Positions 27,321 through 34,750 of a stretch of DNA of 64,000 nt are shown piece after piece. The translations under genes and the position numbers were made by a program. Each line of letters starts with the position of its first letter. The stretch's first letter is position 1. Source of the DNA: Arcobacter ellisii (GTDB lineage Bacteria > Campylobacterota > Campylobacteria > Campylobacterales > Arcobacteraceae); assembly GCF_003544915.1 (NCBI RefSeq), contig NZ_CP032097.1:2294001-2358000 (forward strand), read 5' to 3'. The notes under the pieces were generated by a model that saw nothing but the letters and a program-made list of their open reading frames with translations, ran no database searches and had not been told where the DNA came from.

Positions 27321-28472
27321 TTATCTCCTAACACATTGATTATTCATAAAACAATCAATTAAAAAAGAAGAGTCTGAAACAATTAAATCATCAGGAACAT
27401 TTTGGCCTATTGAAAAATATGTTATAGATTTTTTTGTTTTATGTGCAAAAGATATTAAATTCCCAAAACTTTTTGTCTCATCTAATTTCGTGAATGTTAA
27501 ATAATCTATTGATAATCGTGAATAATTTTTATAAATCTCAAGTAAATCACTATGTTTAACATTTGCAGGAAGAACTAATATTTTTTCTATTGGCAACTCT
27601 TCTACTCTTTTTTGATACTCATTTATTAATTCAATTTTATCAATATCATATTGACTTGAACCTGCTGTATCTATAAAAATATAATTACAATCTTTTAATC
27701 TTAAAAGTGCTTCTGATAAACCTTCGGGTTTTTTTACTATTTCTAAAGGTAATCTCATAATATTTGTATATGCTTGCAACTGCTCAATTGCTCCAACTCT
27801 AAAAGAGTCTAAAGTTACAATCCCTACTTTATAATTTTGTCCCAATTTATAAGCATATCTCGCAGCAAGTTTTGAAATAGTTGTAGTTTTTCCAACACCT
27901 GTTGGTCCTACCATCATTATGATTTTTCTTTGATGTTTTCTTAATGGAACTTCATGTTTTATTGGAATTACTCTTCGTAAAATCAATTTAAAAAAATCAT
28001 TTACCTTTTTTGGATTTGACTTTAAAGCTATTGGAAGTTGCTTTATTGTTTTTTTCATAATTGTATAAGTCATCTCTTGATCAAACTCATTTTGCTCAAA
28101 AATATTATACATTGAAGCAAATTCAGGAGGAATAGTTAAATCATAAAGTTGACTTTTTGGATTCCAAATTGATTTTTGAACTTGTTCTAAAACACTTTGC
28201 ATTTTTAAAATTTCTTCTTTGAAATCATATACTTGTGTTTTAATTGGTTGAGAATTTTCAGATGCTTTACTAATTGCTGATTTTGTATAGATTAAATTCT
28301 TTTTTTTATCTTCATCTTCAATAGCAACAACAACTTCATACATATCTTTTGAAGTACCTTTTGCATTTGCTATTTTTTTTGTTGAAATTACAATTGCATC
28401 TTCTCCGCACTCTTCTTGAGCTAATCTTAATGCAATAGTAGGTGTTTCTCCTAAAAAAGAGAGCATATTCAT
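27321..28472 (-). CDS. flhF: SRP-type GTPase FlhF
   Basis: This 383-residue protein has a divergent N-terminal domain (about 1-110), then NG GTPase domains. G1 is GPTGVGKTT at 189-197, the DTAGSSQYD motif is G3, and TKLDETKSFG near 325 is G4. FlhF is related to Ffh and marks the pole where flagella are built, so the organism is probably polarly flagellated. The order flhF then flhG is typical of polar flagellates. Its ATG overlaps the FlgA-like gene by four bases. Confidence 0.95.
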   Translation of the reverse strand: MNMLSFLGETPTIALRLAQEECGEDAIVISTKKIANAKGTSKDMYEVVVAIEDEDKKKNLIYTKSAISKASENSQPIKTQVYDFKEEILKMQSVLEQVQKSIWNPKSQLYDLTIPPEFASMYNIFEQNEFDQEMTYTIMKKTIKQLPIALKSNPKKVNDFFKLILRRVIPIKHEVPLRKHQRKIIMMVGPTGVGKTTTISKLAARYAYKLGQNYKVGIVTLDSFRVGAIEQLQAYTNIMRLPLEIVKKPEGLSEALLRLKDCNYIFIDTAGSSQYDIDKIELINEYQKRVEELPIEKILVLPANVKHSDLLEIYKNYSRLSIDYLTFTKLDETKSFGNLISFAHKTKKSITYFSIGQNVPDDLIVSDSSFLIDCFMNNQCVRR

Positions 28473-28864
28473 TTTAATCTTCCATCTTTATAAATTTGTT
28501 CAATTGTTCCATCAATATTTTTTATACGAATAAATTCATTATTTTCGTAAATAATTTTGCCTCTTTTTTCTATTTTAACTCCACCAAAATTAAATATTAC
28601 AGTTTCATTTTCATATTTTTTAACATCTTTTGTACAAATTATTGTATTTTGATTTATATAGTGTGTCGTAACATACTCTGCATTTTGTAACTCTGACAAT
28701 TTTAATGGTACACAATATTTATTTATTTCTGATACGTTTTGTAATTTAACTTTACTACTATCTAATTTCTCTTCATAATTAATGGCTTCTTTTGAAACCA
28801 ATACACTTATTGCAAATAAATTAGCACTTAATAAAAAAGATAGAAAACTAAGCTTTAATATCAA
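28469..28864 (-). CDS. Short FlgA-like SAF-domain protein (possible P-ring chaperone)
   Basis: The preferred start is TTG at 28864, nine bases after a GGAGG ribosome-binding site (28873-28877). The ATG at 28879 lies upstream of that site. The 131-residue product starts with a signal peptide (LKLSFLSFLLSANLFA). The C-terminal part, for example VIFNFGGVKIEKRGKI followed by IRIKNIDGTIEQ, resembles the end of FlgA, the periplasmic P-ring assembly chaperone. It is about half the length of E. coli FlgA and lacks the N-terminal domain. Its location in the flagellar run supports the assignment, at moderate confidence. Confidence 0.6.
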   Translation of the reverse strand: MILKLSFLSFLLSANLFAISVLVSKEAINYEEKLDSSKVKLQNVSEINKYCVPLKLSELQNAEYVTTHYINQNTIICTKDVKKYENETVIFNFGGVKIEKRGKIIYENNEFIRIKNIDGTIEQIYKDGRLK

Positions 28865-29225
28865 AAATTCGTCCTCCATTAGCAGCAGTAATTTCTGAAA
28901 CCAACTCTTTATACATTTGTTGAACAGGCAAAACTATTGAAGCTAATTTTTTATTTAATTCATAAAGTTCTTTTAATTGAATCTCAAGAAAATCAACATT
29001 AGCTCTATAAATATTTACATCAACACCCTCTTGAATCTTTTTCACTAATTCTTGGTTTAGTTGAACTTTTAAATTTGTAATTTCCTCAATTAATATATGT
29101 TTTCTATCATTTCTTTTTAAAAGTTCTTCATGTTTAGCTGCTTTTATATCAATTATATCTTGATTTATAGACTCTTTTAATTCATTTACTAATGAAGTCA
29201 TTTTTTCTACTATATTTTCAACCAT
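28848..29225 (-). CDS. FlgN-like export chaperone candidate
   Basis: This 125-residue, entirely helical, coiled-coil protein has no signal peptide. FlgN chaperones have similar size and helical content, and the C-terminal segment (AANGGRIFDIKA) plus the location next to a rod-binding FlgJ-like gene are typical of FlgN in flagellar operons. FlgN would bind FlgK and FlgL. Sequence similarity within this family is low, so the call rests mainly on context. It overlaps the FlgA-like gene by about 17 bases. Confidence 0.55.
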   Translation of the reverse strand: MVENIVEKMTSLVNELKESINQDIIDIKAAKHEELLKRNDRKHILIEEITNLKVQLNQELVKKIQEGVDVNIYRANVDFLEIQLKELYELNKKLASIVLPVQQMYKELVSEITAANGGRIFDIKA

Positions 29226-29236
29226 TTAAGAGCCTT

Positions 29237-29536
29237 TTATTTATTATTTTTACTTAAAAAATCAAATAACATATCACTTATTCCCAAAGTTCCACTTGAA
29301 CTATCAGCAATAGATTGTACATACATACTTTTAATAATATCTGACCCTGCTGCTTCACCTGCTATATTTGTAGAACGTAATGAAACATCTAATATCTGAT
29401 TTAAAAAAAATGATTCAAAATCATTACTCACTTTTCTTAACGTTTCTTCATCTTTAATATCTTCTGACTTAATGTTATCAAACTTTTTTGTTTGTAAAAC
29501 ATCACTATTAATTAGATTATTGCTATTTATTTCCAT
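29237..29536 (-). CDS. flgJ: FlgJ-type rod-binding protein (no muramidase domain)
   Basis: This 99-residue protein corresponds to the N-terminal rod-capping part of FlgJ: DFESFFLNQILDVSLRSTN and the later SMYVQSIADSSSGTLGISDML match the rod-binding domain. There is no C-terminal peptidoglycan hydrolase domain, as is common in Campylobacterota, so a separate enzyme must open the cell wall. The start overlaps the motB stop by one base. Confidence 0.85.
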   Translation of the reverse strand: MEINSNNLINSDVLQTKKFDNIKSEDIKDEETLRKVSNDFESFFLNQILDVSLRSTNIAGEAAGSDIIKSMYVQSIADSSSGTLGISDMLFDFLSKNNK

Positions 29537-30315
29537 TATTCCAACCTATCAAAGAAATTTTCTTCATTTAATATATCTTGTTGATTATCTTGAGAAAAGA
29601 ATCGCATTTCAACTCTTCTATTATCAGCTGCAACATCACTTTTTGGATGATACGAACCATAGGCCGAAACTTTTAGAGTTGCTGGATCAATTTTATTTTT
29701 AATTAATTCTTTTACAACAGAAATTGATCTTAATGCTGAAATATCCCAAGCATCTCTTGGTATTTTATCACTTATAACTCTATTTGTATCAGTATGTCCA
29801 ATAATTTCTATATTAAATGTTTGGGGCATCGTTCTAATAACCCTTGCAATTTTTGAAATAAAAATTTTTGCACTCTGATTTGTTAGTTCATATTGCCCAT
29901 CTTCAAACATAATTGTAGAAGGAATATCCAGAGTAAACTCATTTTTCCCTTTTTCTATACTAATTTCTTGAGACTCAATATTTTGATTTGAATTCAATTC
30001 CTCAACCATTTGAGAAACTTCTTGAACACTATTTTCAAAAGAACTCTCACTTGATTCACTACTCTCTTGTGAATCTGAACTACTACTATCTTTTGTTGAA
30101 TAAGCATCACTTTGTGTTTCAACATCTGTTGAAGCATCAATAAATCCCATTGCCTTTTTCATAATATCAAAATACTCTTCAACTTTCTTTTTATCCATAA
30201 CAGCCATTGAAAGTAAAAGAATAAAAAATGTTAGTAACAAAGACATTAGATCCCCAAATTGAACTAACCAACCAGGTAAACATTTTGGGCATTCAGGACA
30301 TTTATTTTTAGCCAT
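29536..30315 (-). CDS. motB: Flagellar stator protein MotB, PomB-like
   Basis: The 259-residue protein has a short Cys-rich cytoplasmic N-terminus (KCPECPKC), then one membrane helix (about 19-40) with the ion-carrying Asp at D22 in FGDLMSLLLTFFILLLSM. A Ser/Glu-rich linker (about 60-105) follows. The OmpA-like peptidoglycan-binding domain (about 150-250) includes IGHTDTN, AYGS and NRRVEMRF. The membrane helix reads more like sodium-type PomB (ADLMSLLMCFFVLLLSF) than proton-type E. coli MotB. It pairs with motA immediately upstream. Confidence 0.93.
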   Translation of the reverse strand: MAKNKCPECPKCLPGWLVQFGDLMSLLLTFFILLLSMAVMDKKKVEEYFDIMKKAMGFIDASTDVETQSDAYSTKDSSSSDSQESSESSESSFENSVQEVSQMVEELNSNQNIESQEISIEKGKNEFTLDIPSTIMFEDGQYELTNQSAKIFISKIARVIRTMPQTFNIEIIGHTDTNRVISDKIPRDAWDISALRSISVVKELIKNKIDPATLKVSAYGSYHPKSDVAADNRRVEMRFFSQDNQQDILNEENFFDRLE

Positions 30316-30324
30316 AATAATACT

Positions 30325-31080
30325 TTATTCTACAACTTCAGTTAATATTGCATTTAATTGCATTTTAATATTACCAATTGACTCTTCAGCAGCAATCATT
30401 GCTGCACCATGAATAATAACTTCACATGCAGTTACTTCTACATTATGTTTTTGAGAAAGTTTACTTTCCATAATTCCTGCAAATAATGTACCTAATAAAG
30501 CTCCATACATTGTTGTAAGTAAGGCAACGGCCATTGCAGGTCCTACAGAAGCTGGGTCAGATAAATTCGCAAGCATTGCAACAAGTCCAACAAGTGTTCC
30601 AATCATTCCCATAGCACCTGCTGTTCCACCAATATTACCAAATATTCCTATCATAACAGAATGTCTTTTTTCCATATGTTCTAATTTTAATTCCATCAAT
30701 GGTTGTAAAACATCTGGTTTTGTTCCATCTACTAATAACTGGAATGCTTCTTTAAAAAATGGATTAGTTTCTTGTAATACTTTTTGTTCTATTTGCATAA
30801 CACCATGCTTTTTTATCTCTGTTGCATAAAATACTATTTTTTCAACTAATTCAGGTAAAGGTTCAACTTTTACTTCATTCATTGCAACTTTCATTGCAGG
30901 TACAATTCTTTTTAAATCTTTACCTTCAAATTGTCCTGCTGTTACAGCAATAGTTCCACCGAAAACAATTACAACAGATGGAATATCTATATATGGACCA
31001 AAACCAACTCCACCTAAAACAATTGCAAGTGCAATTAAAGCCCAACCTGCTCCTAAACCTCCAACTGTACTTTTATCCAT
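30325..31080 (-). CDS. motA: Flagellar stator protein MotA, PomA-like
   Basis: This 251-residue protein has four membrane helices, two near the N-terminus and two at about 147-210. The segments AMGMIGTLVGLVAML and GPAMAVALLTTMYGALL match PomA closely, and the overall length resembles PomA (about 254) rather than E. coli MotA (295). Four MotA subunits or more surround two MotB subunits to form the ion-driven stator. It lies between fliY and motB, 9 bases from motB. Sodium coupling is inferred only. Confidence 0.93.
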   Translation of the reverse strand: MDKSTVGGLGAGWALIALAIVLGGVGFGPYIDIPSVVIVFGGTIAVTAGQFEGKDLKRIVPAMKVAMNEVKVEPLPELVEKIVFYATEIKKHGVMQIEQKVLQETNPFFKEAFQLLVDGTKPDVLQPLMELKLEHMEKRHSVMIGIFGNIGGTAGAMGMIGTLVGLVAMLANLSDPASVGPAMAVALLTTMYGALLGTLFAGIMESKLSQKHNVEVTACEVIIHGAAMIAAEESIGNIKMQLNAILTEVVE

Positions 31081-31083
31081 AAA

Positions 31084-31959
31084 TTACAATCCTATTTGAT
31101 TTAATCTTAATTCTTCATTTCCAATTTTTTTAATTTTTAAGCCAAATTTTCCCTCAACAATTACAGCTTCACCTTCACCTATTTTTACACCATTTACTAA
31201 AATTTCTAAAGGCTCATTTACCATTTGTTCTAACTCTATAATCTCTCCAACATCCCATCTTAGGATATCTTTTAATAAAACAACTTTTGTTCCTAATCTA
31301 ACGCTTAATTTTAATTTTACATTATATAAAAGTTCAAGATTTTTTGGAACTTGCACAGATGAAGATACAGAAGAACTACTATGAACAGGATTTGAAGGTA
31401 AAACTTGAGGTGCTTTTGTTTCTGTATCAGTTGAACTAACTACACCAGTAATTGAAGAAAAAAACGGCAATATAAATTCATCAAAAGCGATTATAATTGG
31501 TAATTTTTCATTTTCTAATGAAATTATAAATTCAAAAGCATTATTTTTAGAAGTTAAAATTGATCCCTCAACAATTGATGCATTTTTCACTTCTGATTTC
31601 AAAGCTCCTATATCAGGAAGTCCTTGTGCATTTACAGAAGTACAAAAACTTCCACAAATATTAGAAATTATTTCATTAACTGCATCTGTTATTTCATCAT
31701 CAATATGCTCTTTTAAATCTCCCATACCACCTAGCATCAAATACTCAAATTTTGTTGCTGTTAAAGTAGGTATATAAAATAATACAGAAGAAGATATTCC
31801 TTTTAAATCAAATTTTACATTACACTCAACTAATTGTGTAGAGTCAAAGTTCTCACTTACAAGTTTTGAAACAGAATCTACTTGAGAGTTTTTTGATAAT
31901 AACTGCTCTAATGTATTTGAAAGTTCATCTTTAAAGATGTTTGATAAATCTGATGCCAA
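31084..31959 (-). CDS. fliY: Flagellar switch protein FliY (CheC-like plus FliN-like)
   Basis: The 291-residue protein has an N-terminal CheC-like region (about 30-165) and an S/V/P-rich linker (about 175-205). A FliN/SpoA-type C-terminal domain (about 205-285) includes LSVRLGTKVVLLKDILRWDVGEIIEL. This order is FliY, a switch component with CheY-P phosphatase potential. The only visible CheC-type motif is DAVNEIISN (92-100), in which Glu is followed by Ser rather than Asn at the expected spacing, so phosphatase activity is uncertain. A separate short FliN is encoded at 39.1 kb. Confidence 0.88.
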   Translation of the reverse strand: MASDLSNIFKDELSNTLEQLLSKNSQVDSVSKLVSENFDSTQLVECNVKFDLKGISSSVLFYIPTLTATKFEYLMLGGMGDLKEHIDDEITDAVNEIISNICGSFCTSVNAQGLPDIGALKSEVKNASIVEGSILTSKNNAFEFIISLENEKLPIIIAFDEFILPFFSSITGVVSSTDTETKAPQVLPSNPVHSSSSVSSSVQVPKNLELLYNVKLKLSVRLGTKVVLLKDILRWDVGEIIELEQMVNEPLEILVNGVKIGEGEAVIVEGKFGLKIKKIGNEELRLNQIGL

Positions 31960-31968
31960 TTAATTACC

Positions 31969-32283
31969 TTATTCTTTACTATTTTGTTCTAATTCTTGTA
32001 GGATAAATGCTTTTACTTTCATCATATCCTCAGTTGGATATTTATATTCAGCATCTCCTCTTGTTACTTTTACAAAAAAATCTCTTGAATTTTTGTTATA
32101 ACCAAATCTTATATTATCAAGAATTACTTCGTTTTTTTCACTTGAATCTTGATTTCCTACAGATTTCTTATATTCATCATCCTGAATTACTTTATTTTTA
32201 TCATTAACTTCACTAACTTTTTTAACTTTTTCACTGTTATTTAATTTTGCATTGTCAATTTCAGCAACTCTTCCAATTTCCAT
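31969..32283 (-). CDS. FlaG-like protein
   Basis: The 104-residue protein has a polar N-terminal half and a compact C-terminal half (LDNIRFGYNKNSRDFFVKVTR, then YKYPTEDMMKVKAF). That second half resembles the FlaG family, in which a strand and a helix follow a strand-turn segment near the end. FlaG affects filament length in other bacteria; no flagellin gene is in the window. A candidate internal promoter lies directly upstream. Identification is tentative. Confidence 0.55.
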   Translation of the reverse strand: MEIGRVAEIDNAKLNNSEKVKKVSEVNDKNKVIQDDEYKKSVGNQDSSEKNEVILDNIRFGYNKNSRDFFVKVTRGDAEYKYPTEDMMKVKAFILQELEQNSKE

Positions 32284-32315
32284 GATGTTCTCCTAAAAAA
32301 TAACAAATATAGATT

Positions 32316-32321
32316 ATTATA
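32316..32321 (-). promoter_or_regulatory. Candidate internal extended -10 promoter before flaG-like/fliY/motAB
   Basis: On the minus strand TGCTATAAT ends at 32316, an extended -10 box. It lies 32 bases ahead of the ATG at 32283 in a 77-base gap, one of the widest in the flagellar run. It could give extra transcription of the stator and switch genes. No -35 is apparent. Confidence 0.5.
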
Positions 32322-32360
32322 GCAGAAAAAAATTAAATTATTTAAGATTTCTTGGTTAAA

Positions 32361-34358
32361 CTATAGAGATTCTAGGTACTCATCAAAACCAACAAGTTTA
32401 AAATCTATTAAAGAATCTAAATAAGGTTGAGTTAAAAATTGTTTTGCACTTGGAATTTTTAATTCTTGAATTAACTGAATTGCAGTTAAAAAATCTGCAT
32501 CAGGATCATTTAAAATTGCTTTTATTAATGAAATTTGAATTGAAGCATCATTGTATCTTCCTGCTTCTAAAAGAGCAGCAACAATTAAATACATTGTATA
32601 TTTATCTTCTAATTTATATTCACTTTGTAAATACTCTAATGTTTTTATTGTTTCATCAGGTAAACCAAAATGTAAATCTCTCAATGCTTTTGTTCTAAGA
32701 TAAGAAGGTGTATTTTTACCAGTTATTCTTAAATCGGCTTTTGAAAAAATTCCTAATGCTTTTAAAATATCGATATAATATCTTGTGATTATTAATGGAC
32801 CTTCCAAGAAATTGTTATTTAAAGTTAATGGTATAGAGTCTTGTAATCTTGAGTGATAAGTATAATCACTCTCTTTTTCTCTTCTTTGAACTAATCTAAT
32901 TAAAAATGTTAAAGGATCCTTTATATATTCATCCAATAAAGGCTGGTTTAATAAAGGTTGATTTTCATTCATAGCTTTTAAAAACTCTAATGATTTGTAA
33001 AAAATTGTATTTTCATAATTTAATGGTTGATCAGCAAAAGTAAACTGTGGATTTAGAAATAGTTTATATATCTCTTTTCCAAAATAGTTGTATAAACCAT
33101 TACTTGTCTTAATAGTCGTTTCAATATATTCTTTATCTTTTATTTTTACATTTATTCTATTTGCAGAAATTAAAAACATTGTAGAATAGAGTTTATTTCC
33201 AGGATTTAGTTTATAAGCTTTTTCAAAATATTTAAAAGCATTATGAAAATCATTTATTTGAGCACATGAAAGCGCTAAATTATAATAAATATATGATTTA
33301 GTATCTTTTGTTAACATCTTTTTTAACTCAGATACTCTAATAATAGGATCTTCTTTAACTATTTTTAAAAATTTTGAATTATAATCAACCATCTCTTCTA
33401 AATTTAAAATACTCTCTTTTTGACTATATATAAAACCTTTTACAGTATCATAAATAATTTCTTGAGAATCTGAGAAAATAAAAGGTGCGAAATAAAAAAC
33501 AAAATCTATCTTTCTATTTTCATCAAATTTTAGAACAGAATCTAAATATTGTTTAGAAGTGAATTTATTTTGATTAAAATAAATTTCTAAAGGTAATTCA
33601 ATATTTGCTTTAAAAGTACTTCTTCTCTCATTTATTAAATCTAATGTCTCTTTTAATTTATCTAATTTATTTAATTTCAAATCCGTAAAACTTAAAATCC
33701 ATAAAATTTTATCTAATGTATTAGGATTAACATTTTGTTCTTTTGCTTTTCCTAATAAAAGTGAAGCCTTTTCATAATCTTTTAATTTTATGTAAATAAG
33801 TGCCTTTTTTAAATCCATTGTATAATCCATTGAATTTAAAACTTCTAGTGCATTTTCATATTCTTTTAAAATTATATAAGTATCAGCTAACATTCTTTTA
33901 GTATGTTCAGAAAGATTTTTGTATTTTTTAGAAACTTTAACAATAGTATCAAGATATTTATTATCTTTTGAAATTTGGTATAAATAATAACAAGCTGACA
34001 TATAAGAAAAAGTATCAGCTTTAACATTATTCTCATTTTCATATATTTTATTTAGATATACAATAGCATTATCAATTGAGCCTAATTTATAATAGGCAAT
34101 ACCCATATTTAAAAAAGAGGGTATTTGAAGGATTTTAGATGTTTTTTTGAATAATTCTATAGCCTCTTCATACTCATTTTTACTTAAATGTAAAACTGCC
34201 TTATTAAAATCAACTTGTAATGCTAAATTTTCTTGTGATTTTTCTAATTTTTCAAATTGAAAAATTATTTCAGGTTGAGATTCAATCAAATCATCTGCAT
34301 ATAAAATAGAATTAAAAAAGTATAAACCTAGAAAAATTTTGTATATAAATTTTATCAA
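32361..34358 (-). CDS. Second periplasmic TPR-repeat protein in flagellar cluster (PflB/PflA-like candidate)
   Basis: This 665-residue protein starts with a signal peptide (about 1-21, FLGLYFFNSILYA), followed by TPR hairpins; a clear pair is at about residues 45-130 and another near 355-400 (YIYYNLALSCAQINDFHNAF). Topology resembles Campylobacter PflA/PflB, periplasmic TPR proteins required for stator placement, and it lies just upstream of fliY-motA-motB in the run. It is nearly the same size as the TPR protein at 19.5 kb, yet clearly different in sequence. Function is inferred from context. Confidence 0.78.
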   Translation of the reverse strand: MIKFIYKIFLGLYFFNSILYADDLIESQPEIIFQFEKLEKSQENLALQVDFNKAVLHLSKNEYEEAIELFKKTSKILQIPSFLNMGIAYYKLGSIDNAIVYLNKIYENENNVKADTFSYMSACYYLYQISKDNKYLDTIVKVSKKYKNLSEHTKRMLADTYIILKEYENALEVLNSMDYTMDLKKALIYIKLKDYEKASLLLGKAKEQNVNPNTLDKILWILSFTDLKLNKLDKLKETLDLINERRSTFKANIELPLEIYFNQNKFTSKQYLDSVLKFDENRKIDFVFYFAPFIFSDSQEIIYDTVKGFIYSQKESILNLEEMVDYNSKFLKIVKEDPIIRVSELKKMLTKDTKSYIYYNLALSCAQINDFHNAFKYFEKAYKLNPGNKLYSTMFLISANRINVKIKDKEYIETTIKTSNGLYNYFGKEIYKLFLNPQFTFADQPLNYENTIFYKSLEFLKAMNENQPLLNQPLLDEYIKDPLTFLIRLVQRREKESDYTYHSRLQDSIPLTLNNNFLEGPLIITRYYIDILKALGIFSKADLRITGKNTPSYLRTKALRDLHFGLPDETIKTLEYLQSEYKLEDKYTMYLIVAALLEAGRYNDASIQISLIKAILNDPDADFLTAIQLIQELKIPSAKQFLTQPYLDSLIDFKLVGFDEYLESL

Positions 34359-34367
34359 AATATCTGC

Positions 34368-34697
34368 CTATACCATAGCATTAACTTGAGCATATAATTC
34401 TTCATTTCTTTTTTCTAAATCATCAACTCTATTTTTTAGATTCATATTTTCTAATCTTAATTCTTGTAAGTCATCCCTTGCAACTTGAAGATTACCTTGA
34501 TTATTTTTTAATGTATTTGCACTTATTTTAACTTGTTTTTCATATCTTTCAATTAAACTTTCTAATTTGGCCATATCTTCTTCTATGATATTTTTTTCTT
34601 CATTTAATTTTCTATATAATGATTTATATACATTAGCACTAGAGAAAAAATATAACAATAATACGCCAAGTACTGCAATTAATAAAAAATTTTCCAA
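34368..34697 (-). CDS. Membrane-anchored coiled-coil protein of unknown function
   Basis: The 109-residue product has one N-terminal membrane helix (about 4-20, FLLIAVLGVLLLYFFSS) and a long coiled coil to the end. Bitopic coiled-coil proteins of this type often act as scaffolds or spacers. It lies between flgE (preceded by a strong hairpin) and the second TPR gene, 9 bases before the latter. I recognise no family. The context suggests a motor or hook-related scaffold, with low certainty. Confidence 0.65.
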   Translation of the reverse strand: MENFLLIAVLGVLLLYFFSSANVYKSLYRKLNEEKNIIEEDMAKLESLIERYEKQVKISANTLKNNQGNLQVARDDLQELRLENMNLKNRVDDLEKRNEELYAQVNAMV

Positions 34698-34717
34698 AAT
34701 TATCCTACCAAAATATA

Positions 34718-34744
34718 AAATAGAGTAAAAATTTTACTCTATTT
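34718..34744 (-). terminator. Hairpin (partial terminator or stabiliser) after flgE
   Basis: A 27-base near-perfect palindrome with 13-bp arms, AAATAGAGTAAAA (34718-34730) and TTTTACTCTATTT (34732-34744), lies between the flgE stop and the next gene. On the minus strand it is followed by T-rich sequence (TATATTTT). It may attenuate transcription or protect the 3' end of the hook transcript. Confidence 0.6.
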
Positions 34745-34750
34745 ATAAAA

